The position numbers and the translations under genes are program-made. A stretch of DNA of 64,000 nucleotides, from assembly GCF_013167895.1 (NCBI RefSeq), contig NZ_BLWC01000001.1, positions 1,488,001 to 1,552,000 on the forward strand. The letters are read 5' to 3'. The stretch's first letter is position 1. The number at the start of each line of letters is the position of its first letter. The DNA comes from Streptomyces fulvorobeus. GTDB lineage: Bacteria > Actinomycetota > Actinomycetes > Streptomycetales > Streptomycetaceae. Shown in pieces: positions 15,754-25,039 of the stretch. A model generated the notes under the pieces. It was not told the origin of the DNA. It did not search any database and saw only the letters and a list, made by a program, of their open reading frames with translations.

Positions 15754-17640
15754 ATGCCCGACCGCGCGTCCGACCTCGTCCTCGAACTCCTCCGGGAGGA
15801 CTGCCCGCCGTTCGCGCTGCTGCGCAGGCGTACCCCCGGCCACGACCACGACACCGTCGACGTCCTGATCGGGCCGGTGCGGGAGGTGGAGCGGCTCGCC
15901 GACATCCCCGTGGGCGAGCAGCCCTCACTCGCCCTGGTGCCGTTCCGGCAGATCGCCGAGCGGGGCTTCGACGTCCGTGACGACGGCACTCCGCTGTCGG
16001 TCCTCCTCGCCCGGGAGTCCCGCACGCTGCCGCTCGGCGAGATGCTGGCGGCGCTGCCCCGGCACGAGGTGCGGGTGGAGGGCGGAAGCTTCGACGTCCC
16101 CGACGCGCGGTACGCGGACATCGTCCGGCGGGTCGTCCAGGACGAGATCGGGCAGGGCGAGGGCGCGAACTTCGTGATCCGGCGGACCTTCGGCGGCGAG
16201 ATCCCCGGCTTCGGCCGGGCCGACGCGCTGGCCCTGTTCCGGCGGCTGCTGTCGGGCGAGCGCGGCGCGTACTGGACGTTCGTGGTGCACACCGGGGAGC
16301 GGACCCTGGTCGGTGCCAGCCCGGAGGTGCATGTGCGGATGTCCGGCGGCACGGTCGTGATGAACCCGATCAGCGGCACCTACCGCTACCCCGCGGGCGG
16401 GCCCACGGCTCAAGGGCTGCTGGCCTTCCTCGGCGACCGCAAGGAGACCGAGGAGCTCTCCATGGTGGTCGACGAGGAACTCAAGATGATGTGCACCGTC
16501 GGCGACATGGGCGGGGTGGTGGTCGGCCCCCGGCTCAAGGAGATGGCGCACCTCGCGCACACCGAGTACGAACTGCGCGGGCGCTCCTCGCTGGACGTAC
16601 GGGAGGTGCTGAAGGAGACCATGTTCGCCGCGACGGTCACCGGTTCGCCCGTGCAGAACGCCTGCCGGGTCATCGAACGGTACGAGTCCGGGGGCCGCGG
16701 CTACTACGCGGGCGCGCTGGCCCTCCTGGGGCGCGACGCGAGCGGGGCCCAGACCCTGGACTCGCCGATCCTGATCCGCACGGCCGACATCTCGGCCGAC
16801 GGCCGGCTGAAGGTGCCGGTCGGTGCCACGCTCGTACGCCATTCCGACCCGGAGAGCGAGGTCGCCGAGACCCACGCCAAGGCGGCCGGGGTGCTGGCGG
16901 CCCTCGGTGTGCGGCCGGGGCGGCCGCAGGCGGAGACGGCCGGTCCGCGGCTGGCCGACGATCCGCGGGTACGGGCGGCGCTGGAGGACCGGCGCGGCGG
17001 TCTGGCGCCCTTCTGGCTGCGGATGCAGGAGCGCACCCGTGAGCTGTCCGGTCACGCGCTCGTGGTGGACGGCGAGGACACCTTCACCGCGATGCTGGCG
17101 CACCTGCTGAGGTCGTCGGGGCTGGAGGTGTCGGTGCGGCGGTACGACGAGCCCGGACTGCGCGAGGCCGTACGGGCGCACGAGGGGCCCGTCGTGCTGG
17201 GCCCCGGGCCCGGGAATCCGGCCGAGGTCGCCGATCCCAGGATGCGGCTGCTGCGCGAGCTGGCCGCCGGGCTGCTCAGGGACCACCGGCACGGGCTGCT
17301 CGGGATCTGCCTCGGGCACGAGCTGATCGCGGCGGAGCTGGGTGTCGAGATCGTCCGCAAGGCCGTCCCGTACCAGGGGGCGCAGACCCGGATCGAGCTG
17401 TTCGGCCGCCCGGAGACCGTGGGTTTCTACAACAGCTTCACGGCCCGCTGCGACGAGCCGGCGGCCGCCGGGCTGGCCGCGCTCCACATCGAGACGAGCC
17501 GGGACCCGGCCACCGGTGAACTGCACGCGCTGCGCGGGAACGGCTTCGCCTCGGTGCAGTTCCACCCGGAGTCGGTGCTGACACTGCGCGGGGCCGCGAT
17601 CGTGACCGAGCTGCTGGCGGGGCTGCCGGTGGCCCGCTGA
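15754..17640 (+). CDS. trpE: fused anthranilate synthase (TrpE-TrpG type)
   Basis: A 628-residue fusion that converts chorismate and glutamine to anthranilate. Residues 1 to about 400 are the chorismate-binding component (NPISGTYRYPAGG, DRKETEELSMVVDEELKMM, GSPVQNACRVIERYE, GYYAGALALLG, IRTADI). A linker leads to a class I glutamine amidotransferase (about 430-628) with nucleophile Cys519 in GICLGHE and His604/Glu606 in FHPES. The single-chain order resembles PhzE-type enzymes and rhizobial TrpEG. The Trp leader points to tryptophan synthesis rather than phenazines. GGAAGGA precedes the ATG. trpD lies 23 kb away. Confidence 0.92.
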   Translation: MPDRASDLVLELLREDCPPFALLRRRTPGHDHDTVDVLIGPVREVERLADIPVGEQPSLALVPFRQIAERGFDVRDDGTPLSVLLARESRTLPLGEMLAALPRHEVRVEGGSFDVPDARYADIVRRVVQDEIGQGEGANFVIRRTFGGEIPGFGRADALALFRRLLSGERGAYWTFVVHTGERTLVGASPEVHVRMSGGTVVMNPISGTYRYPAGGPTAQGLLAFLGDRKETEELSMVVDEELKMMCTVGDMGGVVVGPRLKEMAHLAHTEYELRGRSSLDVREVLKETMFAATVTGSPVQNACRVIERYESGGRGYYAGALALLGRDASGAQTLDSPILIRTADISADGRLKVPVGATLVRHSDPESEVAETHAKAAGVLAALGVRPGRPQAETAGPRLADDPRVRAALEDRRGGLAPFWLRMQERTRELSGHALVVDGEDTFTAMLAHLLRSSGLEVSVRRYDEPGLREAVRAHEGPVVLGPGPGNPAEVADPRMRLLRELAAGLLRDHRHGLLGICLGHELIAAELGVEIVRKAVPYQGAQTRIELFGRPETVGFYNSFTARCDEPAAAGLAALHIETSRDPATGELHALRGNGFASVQFHPESVLTLRGAAIVTELLAGLPVAR

Positions 17641-17655
17641 CCGTGGGGACGCGGG

Positions 17656-17676
17656 GCCCCGGCAGCCGGCCGGGGC
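17656..17676. terminator. bidirectional hairpin between trpEG and the dehydrogenase
   Basis: An 8-bp perfect stem (17656-17663 / 17669-17676) with a 5-base loop lies between the convergent stops at 17640 and 17677. Confidence 0.6.
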
Positions 17677-18681
17677 TCAGTTCACGGGCGGGGCCGGTAC
17701 GAGGACGCTGTCGCTGCGGCGCCCGGCCGCGTAGTCGTCGATGTTCCGCACGGTCGCCTCGATGATCTGGCCCACCGCCTCCCGGGTGTAGTACGCCTGG
17801 TGCGAGGTGACGATGACGTTGGGGAAGGTGACCAGCCTGGCCAGGGTGTCGTCGTCGACGCCTTCGAGGGACTTGTCGAGGAAGAAGAGCCCGGCCTCCG
17901 CCTCGTACACGTCGAGCCCCACGCCGGTGAAACGGCCCGCCCGCAACTCGGCGACCAGCGCCCTGGTGTCGATGAGCCCGCCCCGGCTGGAGTTGATCAG
18001 GATCGCGTCGTCCTTCATCGCGGCCAGGGCTTCGCCGCCGATGAGGTGGTGGGTGGAGGGCAGCAGGGGCACGTGCAGGCTGACCAGGTCGGCCTCGGCG
18101 AGGAGGCGGTCCTTCTCGACGTACTCCATGCCGAGCTCCAGGCACGCCGGGTTCTCCACGACGTCCCAGCCGAGCAGGTGCATGCCGAAACCGTGGGCGA
18201 TCCGGGTGAACGCCTCGCCGATCTTCCCGGTGCCGATCACTCCGGCGGTGCGCCCCCGCATGTCCCGGCCGAGCAGACCGTCGAGGCGGAAGTCGAAGTC
18301 CCTGGTGCGGCTCGCGGCGCGGATGATGCGCCGGTTGACCGCCATCGCGAGGGTCCAGGCGAATTCGGCGACGGAGTACGGCGAGTAGTACGAGACGCGG
18401 GCGACGCGCAGGCCCAGGCGCTCGGCGACGTCGAGGTCGACGTTGTTGAAGCCGGTGGAACGCTGGGCGATCATCCGCGTGCCGCCCGCCGCGAGGGTCT
18501 GGAGGACCGCGCCGCTGAGGTCGGCGTTGACGCTGGTGGAGACGGCCTCGTAACCCGCCGCGATCGGCGCGGTGTCCTCGGTCAGGAAGACGTCCAGGCA
18601 GCGCACCTCGTGCCGTCCGGCGAAGGCGTTCTCGATCAGGGGTCTCTCGTCGGACTGCACACCGAAGGCGAGGATCTCCAC
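17677..18681 (-). CDS. D-lactate dehydrogenase-like 2-hydroxyacid dehydrogenase
   Basis: 334 residues from the GTG at 18681, which follows GGGAG. A D-isomer-specific 2-hydroxyacid dehydrogenase, close to LdhA (FGVQSDERPLIENAF; RSTGFNNVDLDVAERLGL). The NAD fold is GVIGTGKIGEAF. The catalytic Arg is in INSSRGGLIDT, the Glu in LDVYEAEAGLFF and the His in SHQAYYT. FFLDKSLEGVDDD is typical of fermentative D-LDH. The most likely reaction is pyruvate to D-lactate with NADH, but other keto acids cannot be excluded. It converges on trpEG. Confidence 0.88.
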   Translation of the reverse strand: MEILAFGVQSDERPLIENAFAGRHEVRCLDVFLTEDTAPIAAGYEAVSTSVNADLSGAVLQTLAAGGTRMIAQRSTGFNNVDLDVAERLGLRVARVSYYSPYSVAEFAWTLAMAVNRRIIRAASRTRDFDFRLDGLLGRDMRGRTAGVIGTGKIGEAFTRIAHGFGMHLLGWDVVENPACLELGMEYVEKDRLLAEADLVSLHVPLLPSTHHLIGGEALAAMKDDAILINSSRGGLIDTRALVAELRAGRFTGVGLDVYEAEAGLFFLDKSLEGVDDDTLARLVTFPNVIVTSHQAYYTREAVGQIIEATVRNIDDYAAGRRSDSVLVPAPPVN

Positions 18682-18757
18682 GACGTCTCCCGTAGTTCGC
18701 GCGGGCGGGCTGGGACCGGTCCCCGCGAATATACGGCCCACGTCCGGGGGACGCCGT

Positions 18758-19453
18758 TCAGCCGACGTCGTCGAGGCCGCGCTCGATCGCGTACCGCACG
18801 AGCTCCACCCGGTTGTGCAGCTGGAGCTTTCCCAGGGTGTTCTGCACGTGGTTCTGGACGGTGCGGTGGGAGATGACGAGCCGTTCCGCGATCTGCTTGT
18901 ACGAGAGGCCCTTGGCGACCAGGCGCAGCACCTCCGTCTCGCGGTCGGTGAGTTCCGGGGCCTTCGGCTCGTCGGCGGCCACCGGGACCGGGCCGGAGGC
19001 CAGCCTGCGGTACTCGCCGAGGACGAGACCGGCGAGACCCGGGGTGAAGACGGGGTCGCCCGCCGCGGTGGAGCGCACGGCGTCGGTCAGCTCCTGGGTG
19101 CTGGCCGACTTCAGCAGATAACCCGTGGCCCCCGACTTCACCGCCTCCAGGACGTCGGCGTGCTCACCGCTGGCGGAGAGCACCAGGACGCGCAGTCCCG
19201 GATGGGAGCCGACGAGCTCCTTGCAGACCTGGACACCGGGCATCCCGGGCAGGTTCAGGTCGAGGACCAGGACGTCGGGCCGCGCGGCCTTCGCCCGGCG
19301 CACCGCCTGCGGGCCGTCACCGGCGGTCGCGACGACGTCGAAGCCGGACTCGGCCAGGTCGCGGGCGACGGCGTCGCGCCACATGGGGTGGTCGTCGACG
19401 ACCATGACCCTGGTGGGCCGCTCCTGCGCATCCCGCGCGTTCGGTGTACTCAT
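18758..19453 (-). CDS. macR: NarL/LuxR-family response regulator (MacR-like)
   Basis: A 231-residue regulator. The receiver has the acidic pair in MVVDDHPMW, phosphoacceptor Asp65 in VLVLDLNLPG, and Lys in GYLLKSAS. A linker leads to a C-terminal LuxR helix-turn-helix (LTDRETEVLRLVAKGLSYKQIAERL; HRTVQNHVQNTLGKLQ). Its ATG overlaps the kinase stop by four bases. Position and sequence fit SCO2120 (MacR), reported to control membrane-protein and development/antibiotic genes through a TGAGTAC-type inverted repeat. The orthology is from memory. Confidence 0.88.
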   Translation of the reverse strand: MSTPNARDAQERPTRVMVVDDHPMWRDAVARDLAESGFDVVATAGDGPQAVRRAKAARPDVLVLDLNLPGMPGVQVCKELVGSHPGLRVLVLSASGEHADVLEAVKSGATGYLLKSASTQELTDAVRSTAAGDPVFTPGLAGLVLGEYRRLASGPVPVAADEPKAPELTDRETEVLRLVAKGLSYKQIAERLVISHRTVQNHVQNTLGKLQLHNRVELVRYAIERGLDDVG

Positions 19454-20697
19454 CGGGCCGATCCTGCCTTCCCCCGTGGAACCTTCGGAATCCTCAACTC
19501 GACCTCCGTGCCCTGGCCGGGCACCGAGACCAACGCGGCCGTGCCACCCAGGTCACGTAACCGTCCGCGGATCGACAGAGCCACCCCGAGGCGGCCCTCG
19601 CTCTCCGCCTGGGCGAGCCTGTCCTCCGGGATGCCCGGACCGTCGTCACGGACGGTCACGATCACCTCGTCACGCTCGTCCTCGACGAGAATCCACGCCT
19701 GGGCGTCCTGTCCGGCGTGCGCCCGCACATTGTCCAGGGCGGCGCTGACAGCGGCGGCGAGCTCCCGTGCGGCCTCCGGCGGCAGCACCACCGGGGCCCC
19801 CGGCTCCGCGAAGCTGACCCGGGAGCCGGCGTGCGGGGCGAGCAGGGCGCGCAGATCGCACCCGGCCGGCCCGTCCGGGCCGGCCCGGTCATCCCTGTCG
19901 CCGGTCTCCACGGTGCGGACGACGGCCCCGTCCGCGGCGTCCTCGGAGACCCGGGTGGTGGGGACGAGACCGCTGGAGACGAGGGTGCGCAGGGCGACTT
20001 CCTGTTCGCCGGCCATCCTGCCCAGTGCGGCGGCCTCACCGCCGAGCGCCGTGCCGCGGCGCTGCACCATCGCGAGCACCTGGAGCACGCTGTCGTGGAT
20101 GTCCCGGGCCAGCCGCTCCCGCTCCCGGGTGGCGGCCTCGATCTCCAGGGCGCGCGCCAGGGTGCGTTCACTGGCGCGGGCCACCTCGACGACGTACCCG
20201 ATGGCGATGGAGGCGACCCAGACCAGCAGGACGTTGTGGACGGTGTCCCGGCTGGGATGTCCGCGCTCGATGATGTTGGCGGCGGCGACGAAGGTGGAGG
20301 CGAAGGCGGCCCACCGCCAGCCGCCCTTGATGGCGAAGGCCAGGACCGAGCCGGCCGTCCAGATCGACGGGAGGGTCGGGCCGTCGACGTGCCGGGCGTC
20401 GAAGTCGGCGAGCGGGGTGAGGAGGATGCCCGTGAGCGCGACGACGAGGTCCGCGCCGAGGAAGCGCCTGGTGCAGCGCACGGCACCGGCGACCCTGGGC
20501 AGGGTGAGCAGGGTCCACAGGACCATGGCCGCCAGGAAGGCGGCGGCCACCCAGGGGCGTTCGAACTTCTCCCGGTTGAGGGCCGCCAGGAGCACCGCGT
20601 AGACCATGGTCAGCACGCGGTACGCGGTCAGGGCACGCCACAGCGGCTGCTCGACGGACATGCGTACGACCCGCTCGCGCCCGGTCATCTCCCCCAC
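19450..20697 (-). CDS. macS: NarL-type sensor histidine kinase (MacS-like)
   Basis: A 415-residue membrane kinase with about five or six hydrophobic segments in residues 25-172 (an intramembrane-type sensor without a large extracytoplasmic domain). A HisKA_3 helix follows with His201 in RERERLARDIHDSVLQVLAM, then an HATPase domain with AALDNVRAHAG (N box) and VRDDGPGIPEDRL (G1). Several starts are possible (GTG 20697, ATG 20688, ATG 20661) and none has a clear Shine-Dalgarno, so 20697 is tentative. It begins 23 bp after the acyltransferase stop; the three genes probably form one transcript. The signal is unknown. Confidence 0.87.
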   Translation of the reverse strand: MGEMTGRERVVRMSVEQPLWRALTAYRVLTMVYAVLLAALNREKFERPWVAAAFLAAMVLWTLLTLPRVAGAVRCTRRFLGADLVVALTGILLTPLADFDARHVDGPTLPSIWTAGSVLAFAIKGGWRWAAFASTFVAAANIIERGHPSRDTVHNVLLVWVASIAIGYVVEVARASERTLARALEIEAATRERERLARDIHDSVLQVLAMVQRRGTALGGEAAALGRMAGEQEVALRTLVSSGLVPTTRVSEDAADGAVVRTVETGDRDDRAGPDGPAGCDLRALLAPHAGSRVSFAEPGAPVVLPPEAARELAAAVSAALDNVRAHAGQDAQAWILVEDERDEVIVTVRDDGPGIPEDRLAQAESEGRLGVALSIRGRLRDLGGTAALVSVPGQGTEVELRIPKVPRGKAGSAR

Positions 20698-20720
20698 CCC
20701 CTGGACGGTCCTCGACGCCG

Positions 20721-21500
20721 CTAGGCGCCGGTCCGGTCCGTCCCGTCGCTGTCCCCGGCGTCCTTCGCGTGCGCCTGCTTCTGCGCGCGCTTCCCGTCCT
20801 CGGACCGGCGCCTGGCCTCGTCCGCGATCCGGCGCTTGGCCGCCGTCGCGTAGATGTCGACGTACTCCTGGCCGGACAGCTTCATGATCTCGTACATGAC
20901 CTCGTCGGTCAGCGAGCGCTGGATGAAGCGGTCACCGTCCATGCCGTGGTAGCGGCTGAAGTCGAGCGGCTCGCCGATCCTGATCCCCGGCCGCATCAGC
21001 TTGGGCATCACCTGGCCGGGCGGCTGGATCTTCTCCGTGTCGATCATCGCCACGGGGATGACGGGCGCGCCGGTGGCCAGGGCCACGCGGGCGAGGCCGC
21101 CGGGCTTGCCGCGGTAGAGGCGGCCGTCCGGTGAACGGGTGCCCTCGGGGTAGATGCCGAAGAGCCCGCCGCTCCCGATGACCTGGATGCCCGCCTTGAC
21201 TGCGGCCTCACCGGCGCCGCGGGCCCCGGAGCGGTCCACCGGGAGCTGGCCGACGCCCTTGAAGAAGGCCGCGGTGAGCTTTCCCCTCACACCCGGGGCC
21301 GTGAAGTACTCGGCCTTCGCGATGAAGGTGACCTTGCGGTCGAGCACGGCCGGCAGGAAGAACGAGTCGGAGAACGACAGATGGTTGCTCGCGAGGATCG
21401 CGGGCCCCCGCGCGGGGATGTTCTCCAGGCCCTCCACCCACGGCCTGAAAGCGAGCTTCAGAGAGCCGCCGATGGAGAACTTCATAGCGCCGTAGATCAA
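20721..21500 (-). CDS. PlsC-like 1-acyl-sn-glycerol-3-phosphate acyltransferase
   Basis: 259 residues. It has the PlsC family motifs: NHLSFSD (the HX4D catalytic pair), YPEGTRSPDGRLYRGKPG (acceptor binding), and the later VIPVAMIDTEKIQPPGQ. It likely acylates lysophosphatidic acid, or a related acceptor, at the membrane. The start is the TTG at 21500, because AGGAGG lies 8 bases upstream; the ATG at 21485 is 23 bases from it. A Lys/Arg/Asp-rich C-terminal tail (after about residue 215) is soluble. It is the first gene of the acyltransferase-macS-macR run. Confidence 0.88.
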   Translation of the reverse strand: MIYGAMKFSIGGSLKLAFRPWVEGLENIPARGPAILASNHLSFSDSFFLPAVLDRKVTFIAKAEYFTAPGVRGKLTAAFFKGVGQLPVDRSGARGAGEAAVKAGIQVIGSGGLFGIYPEGTRSPDGRLYRGKPGGLARVALATGAPVIPVAMIDTEKIQPPGQVMPKLMRPGIRIGEPLDFSRYHGMDGDRFIQRSLTDEVMYEIMKLSGQEYVDIYATAAKRRIADEARRRSEDGKRAQKQAHAKDAGDSDGTDRTGA

Positions 21501-21726
21501 CTCGGGTGCCTCCTGTGTGCTGTCGTCCAGACCTTAACCTGTGGCATCGGCCGTGCTCCCGCCCGGCACGGGGCCGGGCCCCACGCCGGGGACGGGCGGG
21601 CGGGACGGCCGGTCCGGCGGCTGCGGCCCGCGACGGCCCTGGTCGGTGTCGGCCCGGTCGCGTACGGTGAGGTAATCCTTCTTCGTACTCCCTTTTGAGC
21701 CCCAGCCTCACGAACAGGAGACCCTG

Positions 21727-22506
21727 GTGCCGGTCCTTCCTGGAGCCGAGCCGTTCCGCCACGACGGCGGAGAGGTCGGCGTCCTGCTCTGTCACGGATT
21801 CACCGGATCGCCGCAGTCGCTGCGCCCGTGGGCCGACCACCTCGCGGAGCGGGGGCTGACCGTCTCGCTCCCCCTGCTGCCGGGACACGGCACCCGCTGG
21901 GAGGACATGGCCGTCACCGGCTGGCAGGACTGGTACGCGGAGGTGGACCGGGAGCTGCGCGTCCTGCGGGAGCGGTGCGGCCAGGTCTTCGTCTTCGGAC
22001 TCTCCATGGGCGGTGCGCTGTCGCTGCGGCTTGCGGCGAAGCACGGGGACGCGGTCTCGGGCCTGGTGCTGGTGAATCCGGCGAACAAGGTGCACGGCCT
22101 CTCGGCCTACGCCCTGCCGGTCGCCCGCCATCTCGTGCGTACGACGAAGGGCCTCACCAGCGATATCGCGAGGCCGGGTGTCGAGGAGGTCGGCTACGAC
22201 CGGGTGCCGCTGCACGCGGCCCATTCGGTACGCGCGTTCTTCCGCCTGGTCGACGCCGAACTGCCGCAGGTCACGCAGCCGCTCCTGCTGCTGCACAGCC
22301 CGCGGGACCACGTGGTGCCGCCCGCCGACTCGGCCCGCATCCTGAGCCGGGTGTCCTCGACCGATGTCGAGGAGGTCCTGCTGGAACAGAGCTACCACGT
22401 GGCGACGTTGGACCATGACGCGGAGCGGATCTTCGAGCTGGGCTACTCGTTCGTCGGCCGTCTCGCACCCAGCGTCGGCAAGAAGGGGAGAACGTCCGGT
22501 GGCTGA
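21727..22506 (+). CDS. alpha/beta-hydrolase carboxylesterase (Est30-like)
   Basis: A 259-residue serine hydrolase. Nucleophile in GLSMGG, oxyanion-side HGFTGSPQS, acidic residue in LLLHSPRDHVVPP and catalytic His in QSYHVATLDHD. The small size and lid layout resemble the Est30/monoacylglycerol-lipase type carboxylesterases. The start is a GTG with AGGAGA upstream. The downstream gene's GTG overlaps its last eight bases, so they are translationally coupled. Confidence 0.88.
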   Translation: MPVLPGAEPFRHDGGEVGVLLCHGFTGSPQSLRPWADHLAERGLTVSLPLLPGHGTRWEDMAVTGWQDWYAEVDRELRVLRERCGQVFVFGLSMGGALSLRLAAKHGDAVSGLVLVNPANKVHGLSAYALPVARHLVRTTKGLTSDIARPGVEEVGYDRVPLHAAHSVRAFFRLVDAELPQVTQPLLLLHSPRDHVVPPADSARILSRVSSTDVEEVLLEQSYHVATLDHDAERIFELGYSFVGRLAPSVGKKGRTSGG

Positions 22507-23164
22507 GCACGACGCGGAGCGCACAGGCAGTGACGAGGAGCGCGAACCGCGTCCCCCGGAGGAGACCGGTGTCCCCGAGGGGACCGGGGAGGCCCGGCCG
22601 GTGGACGAGGTCGCGGCCTGGGAGGCCATCGTCGCGGGGTACGGCGAGGAACCGCCGGACCCGCCGGGCGCCAAGCCGTTCAAGTCGATCGAGGATCTGG
22701 CGCTGCTGGAGGACGACCAGCTCAACGTCCTGGAGCCGGACACGGGCGCGGGCGACGACGTCGACAAGGGGGCGGGCAAGCCGAAGCCGGCGAAGCCTCC
22801 GGAGAAGAAGGCGCTCGGCAGTTCCGTCGTCTTCGCGCCCGGGGTCGCCGGGCCGCGTGACTACGAGGTCCAGGAGCCGCAGAACGGCGACCCCGACGGC
22901 CCTGACGGCAGCGAGGAGGGGCATTTCGTCCCGCCGGAGCCGCCGCCGCTGCCGGAGGCCGATGTCACCGCGAAGTTCGGCTGGCTCGCGGTCCTCGGCG
23001 GCCCGGTCCTGATGCTGGTCGCCGTGCTCCTGCAGTGGGAGATGACGTGGTGGCTCACCACGCTCTGCATCGGCGGTTTCCTCGGCGGCTTCGTGACGCT
23101 GGTGGCGCGGATGCCCCACGACGACGAGGAGGACGAGGACCCGGGGCGCGGCGCGGTGGTGTGA
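22499..23164 (+). CDS. acidic protein with two C-terminal membrane helices
   Basis: A 221-residue protein I do not recognise functionally. Residues 1-155 are acidic, Pro/Glu-rich and probably disordered, with a short conserved-looking KPFKSIEDLALLEDDQ segment. Residues 160-205 form two helices (LAVLGGPVLMLVAVLL and WLTTLCIGGFLGGFVTLV), and the tail is a run of Asp/Glu. GTG 22499 is the start because the reading frame before it lies inside the esterase gene in another frame. It is coupled to the esterase. Confidence 0.7.
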   Translation: MAEHDAERTGSDEEREPRPPEETGVPEGTGEARPVDEVAAWEAIVAGYGEEPPDPPGAKPFKSIEDLALLEDDQLNVLEPDTGAGDDVDKGAGKPKPAKPPEKKALGSSVVFAPGVAGPRDYEVQEPQNGDPDGPDGSEEGHFVPPEPPPLPEADVTAKFGWLAVLGGPVLMLVAVLLQWEMTWWLTTLCIGGFLGGFVTLVARMPHDDEEDEDPGRGAVV

Positions 23165-23182
23165 CGCGCCGCGCGTGACGCA

Positions 23183-23221
23183 CCGGGCCGTGCGGTCAGC
23201 TCGTACGGCCCGTCGCGGACA
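23183..23221. terminator. possible bidirectional hairpin overlapping a stop codon
   Basis: An 8-bp stem (23183-23190 / 23214-23221) with a loop containing the convergent gene's stop codon (23196-23198). It is weaker than the other hairpins in the window. Confidence 0.35.
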
Positions 23222-23981
23222 GGGCGGGCACCCGGAGTGCCGCCAGCACCGGAAGGTGGTCGGTGGCGGCCCGCAGGTCCGCTTCCGTGATACCCGCCAG
23301 GCCCCAGGGGACTCCGCAGCCGAGCACCTCGACCCCCTGCGTGGCGAAGACGGCGTCGATGCGCCGCCGGGGGCCGTCCGGCGGGAAGGTGTGCTCGCCG
23401 CCCCAGGGGCGTACGGCCCGGCAGTCCTGGAGCCGCCCGGCGAGCCGTGTGAACGCCCGTCCCTCCGGTCCCTCGTTGAGGTCACCCGCCGCCAGCGCGT
23501 GGGGCACCCGCATGGCGTCCAGCCGTTCGAGCAGGGAGTCCGCCTGGGCCAGGCGTTCCTCGCGCTGGAGGCTGAGGTGGCAGCTCAGGAGCCCGATCCG
23601 GGTGCCGGCGATCCGCACCACAGCGGTGGCGAAGCCCCTGCGGTGCAGTCCGGGGGTGAGCGGCAGCAGCACGTCCTCGGTCCGCTCCACCGTGGCCCGC
23701 AGCGAACAGAGCAGCAGGGGCCCGGCCGCTGAGGCACCGCCGGAGAGGACCACCAGGCCGGTGGCGGCGGCGAGCCGGGCGGCCGCCTTGCGCCAGCGGA
23801 AGAAGCGCGGGGCCTCCTGGACGAAGACCAGGTCGGGGCGGCAGGCGCGGATGACGCGGGCCAGGGCCTCGGTGTCGTCGCGCATCGACCGCACGTTGTA
23901 GCTGAGCACCCTGACGACGGCTGAACCGTCCGGCTCGGTACGGGAGTCGGGCAGCGGCGTCATGACCATGGGCGTCACCAT
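23196..23981 (-). CDS. endonuclease/exonuclease/phosphatase-family protein
   Basis: About 261 residues with the DNase I-like fold. RVLSYNVRSMRDD holds the metal-binding Asn, FVQEAPR the catalytic Glu, LLSCHLS the His, AAGDLNEGPEG the Asp-x-Asn, RRIDAVFA the RxID, and ATDHLPVLA the final Asp-His. Members act on DNA, RNA or phospholipids, and the substrate cannot be told. Three ATG/GTG codons sit at the start (23981, 23972, 23966) without a clear Shine-Dalgarno. Confidence 0.8.
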   Translation of the reverse strand: MVTPMVMTPLPDSRTEPDGSAVVRVLSYNVRSMRDDTEALARVIRACRPDLVFVQEAPRFFRWRKAAARLAAATGLVVLSGGASAAGPLLLCSLRATVERTEDVLLPLTPGLHRRGFATAVVRIAGTRIGLLSCHLSLQREERLAQADSLLERLDAMRVPHALAAGDLNEGPEGRAFTRLAGRLQDCRAVRPWGGEHTFPPDGPRRRIDAVFATQGVEVLGCGVPWGLAGITEADLRAATDHLPVLAALRVPALSATGRTS

Positions 23982-23984
23982 ACG

Positions 23985-24026
23985 CCGGACGCCCGCCGCT
24001 CCCCGAAGGGCGCGGCGGGCGTCCGG
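23985..24026 (-). terminator. hairpin terminator after glkA
   Basis: A perfect 15-bp stem (23985-23999 / 24012-24026) with a 12-base loop lies between the glkA stop at 24040 and the start of the exo/endonuclease-like gene at 23981. Confidence 0.75.
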
Positions 24027-24039
24027 TCGTACGCTGGAA

Positions 24040-24981
24040 TCAGCCCTGGCGGGCCAGGTCGGCCGCGCCGACCAGGCCGGCCTTGCCGCCGAGCTGCGCG
24101 GCGAGCACCTGTGCGTGCGGGCGCCATTCGCCGCCGATCAGCCAGCGCCGGAAGGACTTGCGGATCGGGTCGAGGACGAGTTCGCCCTCGTCCGACACAC
24201 CGCCGCCGACGATGAAGGCGGAGGGGTCGAAGAGCGAGGCGAGGTCGGCGAGTCCGGCCCCTGCCCAGCGGGCCAGTTCACGGAACGAGTCGACGGCGAC
24301 CAGGTCGCCCTGGCGGGCGGCGGCACTGATGTGCTTGCCCTCGATGCCCTCCACCGTGCCGTCGCCGAGCGACAGGAGAACGGCGGCGTTCTCCGGGGTG
24401 GCGTTGGCACGCTGCTTCGCGTACCGGACGAGCGCGCGCCCTGAGGCGTACTGCTCCCAGCAGCCCTGGCTGCCGCAGCCGCAGAGCAGGCCGTCCGGGA
24501 CGACCCGGATGTGGCCGAACTCGGCGGCCACGCCGAAGCGTCCGCGCCGCAGCTTGTTGCCGATGATGATGCCGCCGCCCAGGCCCGTGCCGAGCGTGAT
24601 GCAGATGACGTCGTCGTGGCCCTGGCCGGCCCCGAAGCGGTACTCGCCCCAGGCGGCCGCGTTGGCGTCGTTCTCGACGACGACCGGCAGGCCGACCCGC
24701 TGCTCGACCTTGTCCTTCAGCGGCTCATGGCGCCACTTGATGTTCGGTGCGAACAGCACGGTGGCGCGCTTGTCGTCGACGTATCCGGCAGCGCCGATGC
24801 CGACCGCTTCGACGTTGTGCCCCTCGCTCGCTCCGGCCACGGCAGAACAGATGGCGTCGACGATGCCTTCGGCCGTCGGCGGGGTCGATACCTTGAACAT
24901 CGAGAGGATCTGGCCCTCTTCGTCGACCACTCCAGCCGCGATCTTCGTGCCGCCGATATCGACGCCGATGGTGAGTCCCAT
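24040..24981 (-). CDS. glkA: ROK-family glucokinase (GlkA)
   Basis: A 313-residue ATP-dependent glucokinase that phosphorylates glucose and, in S. coelicolor, is required for carbon catabolite repression (SCO2126). The phosphate loop is GVDIGGTKIAAG, Asp105 in VVENDANAA is the catalytic base, and EFGHIRV (His157) with Cys167, Cys169 and Cys174 (CGCGSQGC) forms the ROK zinc site. The ATP-binding loop is TLGTGLGGG. It sits downstream of the DUF5304 gene (SCO2127 position) as in other streptomycetes, and is followed by a terminator. Confidence 0.97.
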   Translation of the reverse strand: MGLTIGVDIGGTKIAAGVVDEEGQILSMFKVSTPPTAEGIVDAICSAVAGASEGHNVEAVGIGAAGYVDDKRATVLFAPNIKWRHEPLKDKVEQRVGLPVVVENDANAAAWGEYRFGAGQGHDDVICITLGTGLGGGIIIGNKLRRGRFGVAAEFGHIRVVPDGLLCGCGSQGCWEQYASGRALVRYAKQRANATPENAAVLLSLGDGTVEGIEGKHISAAARQGDLVAVDSFRELARWAGAGLADLASLFDPSAFIVGGGVSDEGELVLDPIRKSFRRWLIGGEWRPHAQVLAAQLGGKAGLVGAADLARQG

Positions 24982-25039
24982 GAATCCCTCAGTTTCGGTC
25001 GAGCCCCGCTACCGGCCAACCGTACCCGAGGCAGGGGAG

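Noticed and set aside
15754..17640. Phenazine-type synthase (PhzE) suggesting a biosynthetic cluster
   Set aside because: No other phenazine genes are near and a Trp leader precedes it; tryptophan use is more likely.
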